From Duffyella gerundensis (GTDB lineage Bacteria > Pseudomonadota > Gammaproteobacteria > Enterobacterales > Enterobacteriaceae): 64,000 nt of DNA. The stretch lies in contig NZ_LN907827.1 of NCBI RefSeq assembly GCF_001517405.1, positions 2,176,587 to 2,240,586 of the forward strand, in the 5' to 3' direction. The translations under genes were made by a program, and so were the position numbers. The stretch's first letter is position 1, and each line of letters opens with the position of its first letter. This document shows, piece after piece, positions 37,588 to 45,944 of the stretch. Under the pieces are notes generated by a model. The model saw only the letters and a list, made by a program, of their open reading frames with translations. It was not told the origin of the DNA and ran no database searches.

Positions 37588-37840
37588 CGTGTTCCTCCTG
37601 GCATTCCTTGATGATTTCCACCTGCAGCCCGCATGATGCGAGCGCGGCCTCCAGCTGCCGGTTATCCGCCGCCAGATCGCCCTGCGTCAGCAGGCTGTTT
37701 CCCGGCAGCGGGCAGCTTGTCACGCGTGGACAGCCAGTCCAGATAATCTCGGGCGTTGCCGAAGGCGGGACGGCCGTGCAGCCGGATAACGTCAGCAGGC
37801 AGGGCAGCAGCAGTCCAGTTACGTAAAGCCGGATTGGCAT
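37520..37840 (-). CDS. lysC: Outer-membrane spanin LysC (Rz1-like lipoprotein)
   Basis: 106 aa, embedded out of frame in lysB and running past it into R. N-terminal lipoprotein signal with lipobox LTLSGC; the mature part is short and Pro-rich, as in Rz1. With LysB it bridges the envelope and fuses inner and outer membranes in the last step of lysis. GAGGGAAACCG precedes the ATG. Confidence 0.85.
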   Translation of the reverse strand: MPIRLYVTGLLLPCLLTLSGCTAVPPSATPEIIWTGCPRVTSCPLPGNSLLTQGDLAADNRQLEAALASCGLQVEIIKECQEEHDAETEPAAPGADRQRAAAAAKP

Positions 37841-38111
37841 CGGTTTCCCTCTGTATAGTCAGTTCACGGTTCAGCGCGCCGGTGCTGGCGCGCCCCTGCT
37901 GCAGGCGCAGCGTGGCCTCGCGTTTCTGGCTGGCCTTGGCGTCGGCGTTCAGCCGGGCGATGGTCCTGTCCCGGCTCTCAATCCCCGCCGACAGTGTGCC
38001 GATGATGCGCTGCGCGTCGCCGAGTTCGCCCGTTACGGCGCCGAGCCGCCAGCCGGTCAGGCAGAGCGCGGCGAGCAGCACGGCCAGCACGGTCACAGCC
38101 AGGCGCGTCAC
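37662..38111 (-). CDS. lysB: Inner-membrane spanin LysB (Rz-like)
   Basis: 149 aa: one N-terminal membrane anchor (RLAVTVLAVLLAALCLTGWR) then a periplasmic coiled coil (RIIGTLSAGIESRDRTIARL...). ATGA overlap with the endolysin gene. P2 LysB is 141 aa. Carries lysC within it in another frame. Confidence 0.88.
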   Translation of the reverse strand: MTRLAVTVLAVLLAALCLTGWRLGAVTGELGDAQRIIGTLSAGIESRDRTIARLNADAKASQKREATLRLQQGRASTGALNRELTIQRETDANPALRNWTAAALPADVIRLHGRPAFGNARDYLDWLSTRDKLPAAGKQPADAGRSGGG

Positions 38112-38617
38112 GCCGCCCCCTTAAGGCACCAGGCCATTTCACGCTGGCGCCGGTTATCCAGCCCCGGCGTGAACGCGCCTTTCACGTACACCCAGCGCGG
38201 CAGCTGCAGGCAGGCGGCGCGCCACTGGCCGCGGTTGATAAAGGTCGCCAGCGTCGAGGCGCACGCGGCGTGCACGCCGACGTTGAAGGCAAACGACACC
38301 ACCGCGTCGTACACCTGCGGCGGCATGTCGCGGCGCATGCAGGCGTCAATCCCGCGTTCGACGCGCATCACGTCGTACACCAGGTTTATCGCTGCCTGCC
38401 TTTCGGTTATCCGGCTGTGCGGCGTGACGCCTGCGGTGTGCCCGATGCCGCTGGTCCACACCCCGGCGCTGCACTGGTAGGCCGAGGTGCGGCACCCCTC
38501 GGCGTCGGCGATCAGCTGCAGCCCGGTCTCCGAGGTGCGCAGGGTTTTAAACTGCGGCAGCAGCGCGGCGATGGCCAGCACCACGGCGACGGCACAGCGC
38601 TTAGCGGTCTGGCTCAA
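38108..38617 (-). CDS. SAR endolysin, T4-lysozyme family (GH24)
   Basis: 169 aa. The N-terminal weakly hydrophobic signal-arrest-release segment (CAVAVVLAIAALLPQF) is followed by the catalytic triad positions E40, C49 and T55 (AEGCRTSAYQCSAGVWTSG). Cysteines C8 (in the SAR segment), C42 and C49 occupy the same relative positions as C13, C44 and C51 of P1 Lyz, where a disulfide cages the active site until release. Cleaves peptidoglycan after membrane depolarisation by the holin. P2 uses a different endolysin K here. Confidence 0.9.
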   Translation of the reverse strand: MSQTAKRCAVAVVLAIAALLPQFKTLRTSETGLQLIADAEGCRTSAYQCSAGVWTSGIGHTAGVTPHSRITERQAAINLVYDVMRVERGIDACMRRDMPPQVYDAVVSFAFNVGVHAACASTLATFINRGQWRAACLQLPRWVYVKGAFTPGLDNRRQREMAWCLKGAA

Positions 38618-38831
38618 GGTTCACCCCCTTCGTACTCCGGCGCTGCAGCTCAAAGGTCTTGCGGCGGTAGTGCCAGTTGATAAAGAACGTGGCCACGTTG
38701 GTGACAAGCGTCACGACGGCCACGCCGGAACCGACCATAAAGGCGATGTCCTGCGGCGTGTGGCGGCCGAACCACATCAGAACGAGGCCGATCAGGTAGT
38801 TAATCAGCGAGCTGACTTTCTCCATTTTCAT
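38601..38831 (-). CDS. Phage holin, class with two membrane helices
   Basis: 76 aa from the ATG in the TAATG overlap with X. Two hydrophobic segments (INYLIGLVLMWFG; VGSGVAVVTLVTNVATFFIN) separated by a short turn, and a positively charged C-terminus (WHYRRKTFELQRRS). This fits the HP1-type holin family. It depolarises the membrane and so activates the SAR endolysin encoded next. Overlaps the endolysin start by 17 bases. Confidence 0.85.
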   Translation of the reverse strand: MKMEKVSSLINYLIGLVLMWFGRHTPQDIAFMVGSGVAVVTLVTNVATFFINWHYRRKTFELQRRSTKGVNLEPDR

Positions 38832-39034
38832 TAGTCCCACAGGTTAACGGTTTCAGCCGCCGGGGCGTCCGGCAGGTCGGGCAGCACTACCCCGCAACCG
38901 TGAGGCAGCACGGCGCCGCTTTCTGCCAGCCCCGGATTGGCCGCGTAGACCCGCTCGACCACCTGCTGCGTGCGCCCGTAGTGGCGCCAGCAGATGTCGT
39001 CCACGGTGTCGCCCTGCTGCGCGATAACCCTCAT
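38831..39034 (-). CDS. X: Tail protein gpX
   Basis: 67 aa, equal to P2 gpX; LysM-like small tail protein with RHYGRTQQVVERVYAANPGL and C-terminal AETVNLWD. Start at 39034 within a TGATG overlap with L. Confidence 0.94.
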   Translation of the reverse strand: MRVIAQQGDTVDDICWRHYGRTQQVVERVYAANPGLAESGAVLPHGCGVVLPDLPDAPAAETVNLWD

Positions 39035-39504
39035 CACAGCAGGCTCACGATGCAGCCCGGCCGGTCGCCGATGCGGCTGATGCTGAAGCGGGCGTCGCGC
39101 CAGTATTCGTCGGCGCTGGCCTCCACCTCTCCGGCCTTTTTGCCGCCGCTGGCGTCATAGCCGCGGTAGCGCTCGACGATTTCCGCCGAGGTTATGGCGC
39201 CGACGGCGGCGAGGTAGTGCGATATTTTTTCGCTCTCGCCGTCGAGGCGCTCCGCGGGCACCTCGGCCAGCGTCCCGAAGCCCGCCGTCATCTGCGCGGC
39301 GCGCCAGTCGTACAGCTCGGCGTTCACTTCTGAAATCGCCGTTTTCACCGCGAGGCGCAGGCGCTGCGCGGTCACGGTGCCCTCATAGCGCAGCGACTCC
39401 CTGAGCTGCTGCAGGTCGACGTCAGGCCAGAAAAACGTGTTCTTTACCGGCGGCTCGGCGCTTTCTGCCGGTCGCGGGGCGGGGATAACTACCGTTGCGT
39501 TCAT
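39034..39504 (-). CDS. L: Head completion protein gpL
   Basis: 156 aa (P2 169). Contains the conserved FFWPDVDLQQLRESLRYEGT and YRGYDASGGKK segments. It completes filled heads for tail joining. About 90 bases separate it from M. Confidence 0.93.
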   Translation of the reverse strand: MNATVVIPAPRPAESAEPPVKNTFFWPDVDLQQLRESLRYEGTVTAQRLRLAVKTAISEVNAELYDWRAAQMTAGFGTLAEVPAERLDGESEKISHYLAAVGAITSAEIVERYRGYDASGGKKAGEVEASADEYWRDARFSISRIGDRPGCIVSLL

Positions 39505-39593
39505 AGTTGGCCTTTGAATAGGTGGGCGGTGGAGGACGGCGCAGACGCTGAAAGCGCATTGCCGTCCTGCCGCCCGGCGCGGGGCGCGTTCTG

Positions 39594-40262
39594 TCAGCGG
39601 CGGGCTGCTGCCTGTTTTTTCATTTCAGTGGCCAACCGCTCTATGTCCTTGACGACGCCACAGCGGTCATGCAGCTGCAGCGCCCGTGTTAAGTGGCTCA
39701 TCGCCTCCTGAGTCCTGCCCGCATCGCGAAGCGCATACCCGGTGATTTTGTGCAGCTTGGCGCGCACCTGGTCGGGCATGTCTTCGGATTCCGTCAGCGC
39801 AAGTGTTGCCAGCAGCGGATCGATATCGACCGGCGCCTTTGCCGTCCAGGCGCGCGTCGCGGCGCTCGCCACCTCCTCGGCGAGCAGGTAGGCCGTGGCG
39901 TCACGCTTAAAGCCGTCGGGCGGAACCAGCCCGTGCGTCAGCGCGTACCGGGCAATCTCCAGCGCGCCCGGCACGTCGCCCGCGTCCAGCCGCCAGATCA
40001 TGACGGTCATCAGCACCGCGTCCTGTGCGCCCCTGCCCCGGCTCAGCACGCCCGACACCCACGGCAGGTACTCCGGCAGCATCTGCTGCTTGAGTTCCGC
40101 CTTGCGCTCGGTTGAGCGCACCTTTTTCAGGCGGCGCCTGTCGTCGTTGAGCTTCATCAGCATCAGCTCGTAGCCGCTGGCGTGACGCTGCGGGTTGTCA
40201 GCCTTCTGCGAGGCATCAATGGCCTGCTGGCGCATGCGGTGACGTCGGGCAGGACTCAACAT
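39594..40262 (-). CDS. M: Terminase small subunit gpM
   Basis: 222 aa, starting MLSPARRHRMRQQAIDASQK as P2 gpM does. Terminase endonuclease subunit that cuts cos. Slightly shorter than P2 M (247). Lies between N and L in the O-N-M-L capsid operon. Confidence 0.94.
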   Translation of the reverse strand: MLSPARRHRMRQQAIDASQKADNPQRHASGYELMLMKLNDDRRRLKKVRSTERKAELKQQMLPEYLPWVSGVLSRGRGAQDAVLMTVMIWRLDAGDVPGALEIARYALTHGLVPPDGFKRDATAYLLAEEVASAATRAWTAKAPVDIDPLLATLALTESEDMPDQVRAKLHKITGYALRDAGRTQEAMSHLTRALQLHDRCGVVKDIERLATEMKKQAAARR

Positions 40263-40265
40263 GCG

Positions 40266-41342
40266 TTACGCCTCCGGGGTGGCCGCTTCCGGCGCCTTCA
40301 CGGTCGTGAAGTCACCCAGCACGATGTTTTCAATCAGGCATCCGGCCGCGTAGTCCTCGATCACGTAGTCCTCGTTAATCGATTCGTAGTTTTCGATGCG
40401 GTCGCGCTTCGGCACCTCGTCGATCATCCGGCGATGCGTGCCCTCCTGGAAATAAATCGACAGGTTATCGAGGCGGGTAACCATCAGGGCGTCGGCCGGG
40501 AAGTACGGCACGCGCACCGCGGGCAGGTTGCCGATGCGCTTCTGGCTGATGATTAGGTCGGCGGCCAGCGCCTCGGTGTTCGCCTGAGACTGATTGACCA
40601 GCGGGAAATACTTGTCGGCCAGCAGCTGACGGCCGCAGATCACAACCAGCTCCGGGTCTTCCTGGTACCAGGGCTCAATCAGGGTGTTGGTGCTGTCCAT
40701 CACCAGCGCGTCGAGGTTGGCGTAGTCACCGCCCCTGCCGATGCGGACCGTCTCCGAGACCACGCTGCCGTCGTCGGCCAGCACCCTGCTCAGCACGCGT
40801 TCCGGGGCGTGGTCGCGGTACTTCTGCAGCCAGCCCACGGCCACGTCCTGCAGCATCGGATACTTGGCGCGGTTTGAGGTTTTGGCGCGCTGCACGCCGT
40901 TAAAGCCGATCATGATGCGGTCAAGGCTCTGGCGCTTCACGATGGCGTCGCGCAGGCGGCTCTGAAAGTCCTCATAGCGCGCCCACAGGTCGAGCGTGTT
41001 GTAGCGAATGTGAAAGTCGTAGTTGACCTGCACGCACTCGTAGCCGTTGCTGTCCAGCGCGGCAAAGTCCGCGGTTTCGCGCTCGTCGCCGCCCGCCGTG
41101 TCGGTGGTGCTGGCAATCGAGCCGCTCACGCCGATGCCGATTTTCTCGCCCTTCATTTCGGAGACCGGCACGACGTTGATGCGGGTCAGGAAGTCGGACG
41201 ACACCTGCACGCGGTTCATCAGCGTCTGCGTCACCGACGGCTCGACGGTGAATTTCTTGTTCATGTCGTCGGCCTCAATGCCGTTCAGCTCGGCGAGGCG
41301 GGACATAAAGGCGTTAAATTTAAAGCGGGTGTTCTTACGCAT
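40266..41342 (-). CDS. N: Major capsid protein gpN
   Basis: 358 aa (P2 357), MRKNTRFKFNAFMSRLAELN; HK97-fold capsid precursor that is cleaved near residue 31 in P2 by gpO. The conserved GVSGSIASTTDTAGGDERET is present. Confidence 0.96.
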   Translation of the reverse strand: MRKNTRFKFNAFMSRLAELNGIEADDMNKKFTVEPSVTQTLMNRVQVSSDFLTRINVVPVSEMKGEKIGIGVSGSIASTTDTAGGDERETADFAALDSNGYECVQVNYDFHIRYNTLDLWARYEDFQSRLRDAIVKRQSLDRIMIGFNGVQRAKTSNRAKYPMLQDVAVGWLQKYRDHAPERVLSRVLADDGSVVSETVRIGRGGDYANLDALVMDSTNTLIEPWYQEDPELVVICGRQLLADKYFPLVNQSQANTEALAADLIISQKRIGNLPAVRVPYFPADALMVTRLDNLSIYFQEGTHRRMIDEVPKRDRIENYESINEDYVIEDYAAGCLIENIVLGDFTTVKAPEAATPEA

Positions 41343-41390
41343 GTTCGGGCGTTCCTGTTCTGTGGGGGTGTGGTTTCAGGCGGCGCCTGA

Positions 41391-42236
41391 TTAGCAGTCG
41401 GTCTGCGTCCCGGCCTTCGGGTCGCTGCCGGTTGCGGCCGGTCGGCGGCTGAAGCTGCCGTCGGTGGTTTCGAGCTGGCCCTGCAGTGCGGCAAACGCGG
41501 CGCGGTCTTCCCCGGCCTGCTGCTCGATGGCCTCAAGGCGTCCGGTCAGTGAGCTTTCCAGCGCGGACAGCTTTTGCGTCTGGCTCTCCGCGTTCAGCTG
41601 CACCTGCTCCGCCACGGCCGTCACCGCCGCGCCAACGTCGGCAAACTGCTCGCCGCTGGCCTTTTTCTGGCCGGTGAACATGGCGGAAATGCGCGCCAGC
41701 AGGGACGGCGCCGGGTCGGCCACGTCCTCAAACTCGATCACGGTTTCTTCGGCGGCGGTGAACAGGTTACCCCTGTCCTGCTTGCGGGACGCCAGCGGGT
41801 TAGCCTGAGCGGTGGCGCTGAAGCTCAGGATTTCAGTGCCAAGGCTCGCCGGGTCATCGGTCACGGCGAGACCAACCAGGTACGCCTCGCCGGTGTCGGC
41901 AAACGTCGGGTTGACCTCAATCGAGGTGTAAATTTTCTGGCGGGACCGGGTCAGCTCCACCAGTTCCGGCGTCGGGTCAATCCAGCCGAAAAGCGCCAGC
42001 TTTCCCTTCAGCGCACCGTCGGTGATTTCCTCAGCCTCAACGGCGGTCACGTCACCAAAGCGGCGGAAGGTGCTGTCGGCGGCGTAACCCCGGATGTGCT
42101 CCATGTTGATGCGGGCGCCATAAACCGCCGGGTCGTAGTTCGCGGCCATCTGCGAGATCCAGTCGCGCGAAATCTCGCGGCCGTCGGTAGTTGCGCCTTC
42201 AACTGCGATGCGAAAACGCTTTGCTTTAGTTGCCAT
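41391..42236 (-). CDS. O: Capsid scaffold and protease gpO
   Basis: 281 aa (P2 284). The N-terminal half is the serine protease (MATKAKRFRIAVEGATTDGR; GARINMEHIRGY with the catalytic His; TGEAYLVGLAVTDDPASLGT containing the Ser region); the C-terminal half is a helical scaffold. It cleaves N, O and portal Q during procapsid maturation. Confidence 0.95.
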   Translation of the reverse strand: MATKAKRFRIAVEGATTDGREISRDWISQMAANYDPAVYGARINMEHIRGYAADSTFRRFGDVTAVEAEEITDGALKGKLALFGWIDPTPELVELTRSRQKIYTSIEVNPTFADTGEAYLVGLAVTDDPASLGTEILSFSATAQANPLASRKQDRGNLFTAAEETVIEFEDVADPAPSLLARISAMFTGQKKASGEQFADVGAAVTAVAEQVQLNAESQTQKLSALESSLTGRLEAIEQQAGEDRAAFAALQGQLETTDGSFSRRPAATGSDPKAGTQTDC

Positions 42237-42375
42237 TAATCAGGCTCCGGTCAGTGGGTTGGTTCAGGTCGGGGCCAGTTTCTCCGCCCCGCCCCTTTCC
42301 CTCAACGAAAACCAGCCCGCTCAGCCGTCAGCAAACAGGGACAGCGGGCGCGGCGTTTTGGCCACCGGTAGCCTT

Positions 42376-44145
42376 ATGACCATGAACATGACACCGACAA
42401 CCACCATCAGCGATCCGCGCCGTCAGGCCGCGCTGCTTTACTGGCAGGGATATTCCGTGCGCCAGATTGCGGAGACGCTTAAACAGAAAACGCCGACCGT
42501 GCAGAGCTGGAAGTTGCGCGACGCGTGGGACGACGTTGCGCCCATCAGTCGCGTGGAGTTCAGCCTCGAGGCGCGGCTTACGCAGCTCATTCTTAAGGAC
42601 GTCAAGGGGGGAAGTGACTACAAGGAGATCGACCTGCTCGGCCGACAGATTGAGCGGCTGGCCCGCGTGGAGCGCTACCGCAGCTCGGGCAACGAGGCGG
42701 ATTTAAACCCGAACGTGCGCAACCGCAACCGGGGCGAACGCCAGCCGGTCGTGAAAAACGAGTTCAGCGAGGAGCAGACCGGCAGGCTGACCGAACTGTT
42801 TATGGGCGCCTGCTTTGAGTACCAGCTCAACTGGCACCGCGCCGGGCTGGCGCACCGCATCCGCAACATCCTCAAGTCGCGCCAGATTGGGGCCACGTTC
42901 TACTTTGCCCGCGAGGCGCTGATTGATGCGCTGACCACCGGCCGCAACCAGATATTTCTCTCCGCCAGCAAGGCGCAGGCGCACGTCTTTAAAAACTACA
43001 TCATCGACTTTGCCCGGCAGGTTGACGTTGACCTGAAGGGCGATCCGATTGTGCTGCCGAACGGCGCCCGCCTGATATTTCTCGGCACCAACGTGCGCAC
43101 CGCGCAGAGCTACACCGGCAACCTGTATCTGGATGAATATTTCTGGATACCGAAGTTTCAGGAGCTGCGCAAGGTGGCCAGCGGCATGTCGCTGCACAAG
43201 AAGTGGCGCACCACCTATTTTTCCACGCCGTCGAGCCTGTCGCACAGCGCCTATCCGTTCTGGTCGGGCGCGCTGTTTAACAAGGGGCGCCGCAGTAAGG
43301 AAGACCGGATCGAAATTGACCTGTCGCACTCCCACCTGGCGAAAGGCGCGCTGTGCGACGACGGCCAGTGGCGCCAGATTGTCACGGTCGAGGACGCGCT
43401 GACCGGCGGCTGCAACCTGTTCGACATTAACCAGCTGCAGCTTGAGTACGGCCCGTCGGAGTACGACAACCTGCTGATGTGCGAGTTTGTGGACGACGAG
43501 GCGAGCGTGTTTCCGTTCAGGGAGCTGCAGACCTGCATGATTGACAGCCTGGAGGAGTGGGAGGACTTCAACCCGTACTCCCTGCGCCCGTTTGAGTACC
43601 GGCCGGTGTGGATTGGTTACGATCCGTCGCACACCGGCGACAGCGCGGGCTGTGCCGTAATTGCGCCGCCGGTCGTGGCGGGCGGCAAGTTTCGCGTGCT
43701 GGAGCGCCATCAGTGGCGCGGCATGGACTTCGCCGCGCAGGCGAAATCGATTGAGGAGCTGACGCGCAAATACACCGTGGAGTATATCGGCGTGGACGCC
43801 ACCGGCATCGGCCAGGGCGTTTTTCAGCTGGTCCGCCAGTTCTTTCCGGCCGCACGGGAAATCCGCTACTCGCCCGAGGTGAAAACCGCAATGGTGCTGA
43901 AGGCAAAGGACACCATCGGCAGCGGCCGCCTGGAGTACGACGCCGGGCACACCGACATCACGCAGTCGTTTATGGCCATCCGCAAGACCATGACCGCCAG
44001 CGGCAACCGCACGACCTATGAGGCCAGCCGCAGCGAGGACGCCAGCCACGCCGACGTCGCCTGGGCGATTATGCACGCACTACTCAACGAACCGCTCACC
44101 GCCGCAAGCGGCGGCGCCAACCCTTCAATTCTGGAATTTTACTGA
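42376..44145 (+). CDS. P: Terminase large subunit gpP
   Basis: About 589 aa from the first of three clustered ATGs (42376, 42382, 42388); P2 P has 590. N-terminal helix-turn-helix (YWQGYSVRQIAETLKQKTPT), ATPase domain with Walker-like RQIGATFYFAREAL and Walker B LYLDEYFWI, and C-terminal nuclease with WIGYDPSHTGDSAG. The frame is open upstream into O but is not conserved there. Divergent from O. Confidence 0.96.
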   Translation: MTMNMTPTTTISDPRRQAALLYWQGYSVRQIAETLKQKTPTVQSWKLRDAWDDVAPISRVEFSLEARLTQLILKDVKGGSDYKEIDLLGRQIERLARVERYRSSGNEADLNPNVRNRNRGERQPVVKNEFSEEQTGRLTELFMGACFEYQLNWHRAGLAHRIRNILKSRQIGATFYFAREALIDALTTGRNQIFLSASKAQAHVFKNYIIDFARQVDVDLKGDPIVLPNGARLIFLGTNVRTAQSYTGNLYLDEYFWIPKFQELRKVASGMSLHKKWRTTYFSTPSSLSHSAYPFWSGALFNKGRRSKEDRIEIDLSHSHLAKGALCDDGQWRQIVTVEDALTGGCNLFDINQLQLEYGPSEYDNLLMCEFVDDEASVFPFRELQTCMIDSLEEWEDFNPYSLRPFEYRPVWIGYDPSHTGDSAGCAVIAPPVVAGGKFRVLERHQWRGMDFAAQAKSIEELTRKYTVEYIGVDATGIGQGVFQLVRQFFPAAREIRYSPEVKTAMVLKAKDTIGSGRLEYDAGHTDITQSFMAIRKTMTASGNRTTYEASRSEDASHADVAWAIMHALLNEPLTAASGGANPSILEFY

Positions 44146-45167
44146 TGAGCAAACGCAGCCGGAAGGCATACAAAGCACAACCCCAGCCCGCCGCGCCGCA
44201 GCCGGTCGAGGCGTTCACCTTCGGCGAGCCGACACCGGTCATGGATAAGCGCGACATTCTGGATTACGCGGAGTGCATCGGCAACGGCCGCTGGTACGAG
44301 CCGCCGGTCAGTTTTCACGGGCTGGCCAAGAGCCTGCGATCGGCCGTTCATCACAGCTCGCCGATTTACGTGAAGCGCAACATACTGGCCTCAACGTTTA
44401 TCCCGCACCCGATGATGAGTCAGCAGGAGTTCAGCAAGTTCGCGCTGGATTACCTGGTGTTTGGCAACGCCTTTGCCGAGCTGCGCCGCAATGGCCTCGG
44501 CAGGCCGCTCCGGCTGGAGACCACGCCCGCCAAGTTTACCCGCAAGGGGGTTAAGGATGGCGTGTACTGGTTCGTCAACGACTGGAAGGAGCCGCACGAG
44601 TTTGCGGCCGGCAGCGTGTTCCACCTTATCGAGCCGGACATTAATCAGGAGCTGTACGGCCTGCCGGAATACCTCAGCGCGCTCAACTCCGCCTGGCTGA
44701 ATGAGGCGGCGACGCTGTTTCGCCGCAAGTATTACCAGAACGGGGCACACGCGGGTTATATCCTCTACATGACCGACGCGGCGCAGAGCAGCAGCGACGT
44801 GGATCGGATGCGTCAGGCGATGCGCGACACCAAAGGCCTGGGCAACTTCCGCAACCTGTTTATGTACGCCCCGAACGGCAAGCCTGACGGCATCAAAATC
44901 CTGCCGCTCAGCGAGGTGGCCACAAAGGATGATTTCTTTAACATCAAAAAATCCAGCCGCGACGATTTGCTAAGCGCGCACCGTGTGCCGCCTCAGATGA
45001 TGGGGATTATCCCTGATAATACTGGCGGGTTTGGTGATGCTGTTAAGGCGGCGCAGGTTTTTGTTCGGAATGAGCTAACGCCATTGCAAGAGCGTATGAG
45101 GGAAATTAACGATTGGATCGGAGAGGAGGTGATTCTTTTTAGGAGTTATGAATTAACTGCAGCATAA
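44145..45167 (+). CDS. Q: Portal protein gpQ
   Basis: 340 aa (P2 344), TGATG overlap with P. PBSX/P2-type portal: EPPVSFHGLAKSLRSAVHHS, FGNAFAELRRNG, and C-terminal PPQMMGIIPDNTGGFGDAVK. The last about 170 bases are noticeably less GC-rich than the rest. It is followed by a bidirectional terminator. Confidence 0.95.
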   Translation: MSKRSRKAYKAQPQPAAPQPVEAFTFGEPTPVMDKRDILDYAECIGNGRWYEPPVSFHGLAKSLRSAVHHSSPIYVKRNILASTFIPHPMMSQQEFSKFALDYLVFGNAFAELRRNGLGRPLRLETTPAKFTRKGVKDGVYWFVNDWKEPHEFAAGSVFHLIEPDINQELYGLPEYLSALNSAWLNEAATLFRRKYYQNGAHAGYILYMTDAAQSSSDVDRMRQAMRDTKGLGNFRNLFMYAPNGKPDGIKILPLSEVATKDDFFNIKKSSRDDLLSAHRVPPQMMGIIPDNTGGFGDAVKAAQVFVRNELTPLQERMREINDWIGEEVILFRSYELTAA

Positions 45168-45196
45168 AAAAGGTTCACCAAACGGTGAACCCTTTA
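45168..45196. terminator. Bidirectional terminator between Q and the HIRAN gene
   Basis: GGTTCACC - AAAC - GGTGAACC, a perfect 8-bp stem with A tract on the left and CTTT on the right, between two convergent stop codons. It can end both the P-Q and the kinase/HIRAN transcripts. Confidence 0.85.
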
Positions 45197-45200
45197 ACTA

Positions 45201-45944
45201 TTAATCAATCACATCAAACTCGTTGTGAAGACTAAAAATTTCTTTTTGCGAAATAGAGACATGCCCACGAATCTTGCATAACAATCGATAGTTATGCGGT
45301 GCATCGTTGCTGATCTTCTCTACCGCGAGCGCCACTGATTGAGAATCATTAAGCAGCAGATTTTTAATTAGCTTTGCAAAATATCGAGGGCAATATCCTA
45401 CAACCTCTGCAGGTTGATTAGCCATCACAACCACGGCCTCAGAGTCGAAGTCGTTTTGCAGGTCTAAACACAGCTTAAGCTTCTCACCTGGTTTTAACTG
45501 GGAAACCCTCACATTCGCACTATCAGTGAGATAACCAAGCCCATGAAGGAAAAAGGAGTGCTCAAAGCTACCGTCCTCTTCAAGCTCAATTTTTTTGAAA
45601 ATCTGCAGATTGTCTGTACTTCTCATCCCGCCAGTACGAGCCAAAATGTCGATAGGATTGGCTTTTTCATCTTCAAAACCTAACCATGACATGAAACGAG
45701 GATACTCTGGCCGTCTTGGGGAAAGGAGGCGATTTTTAAACAAAGGAAACAGTTCCTCTGAAATGTAAGTCTCGCTTACATCCTTCATCCCACTGAATTT
45801 AGTAAACTTAGGTGATGATAGTGCGCCTTTTGTATATTTGAAGACATAACCCGATTTACGCTCTTGCAAATTACCCACAACATGCCAAGCGCGAGTATCC
45901 GGTTCCTGCCAGGCAACATAAACTGAGTTAGTGTTATTCATCAT
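45201..45944 (-). CDS. HIRAN-domain protein with HipA-N-like segment, partner of the kinase
   Basis: 247 aa. Residues about 8-75 (VYVAWQEP, RAWHVVGNL, YVFKYTKGA, ELFPLFKNRLLS) resemble the N-terminal subdomain of HipA toxins. Residues about 130-230 form a HIRAN domain (SQLKPGEKLKLCLDLQNDFD, EAVVVMANQPAEVVGYCP), a fold that binds DNA ends and single-stranded 3' ends in HLTF. It overlaps the kinase gene by 11 bases (AAGAAGG ribosome-binding site inside it), so the two are translationally coupled. Possible antitoxin, sensor or adaptor for the kinase; this is inference from domains and from HipBST, where the HipA N-subdomain is a separate antitoxin. Confidence 0.75.
   Translation of the reverse strand: MMNNTNSVYVAWQEPDTRAWHVVGNLQERKSGYVFKYTKGALSSPKFTKFSGMKDVSETYISEELFPLFKNRLLSPRRPEYPRFMSWLGFEDEKANPIDILARTGGMRSTDNLQIFKKIELEEDGSFEHSFFLHGLGYLTDSANVRVSQLKPGEKLKLCLDLQNDFDSEAVVVMANQPAEVVGYCPRYFAKLIKNLLLNDSQSVALAVEKISNDAPHNYRLLCKIRGHVSISQKEIFSLHNEFDVID

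Noticed and set aside
42703..44076. A 457-codon minus-strand frame opposite terminase gene P
   Set aside because: Antisense shadow of P; same low-complexity Arg/His/Ala composition.
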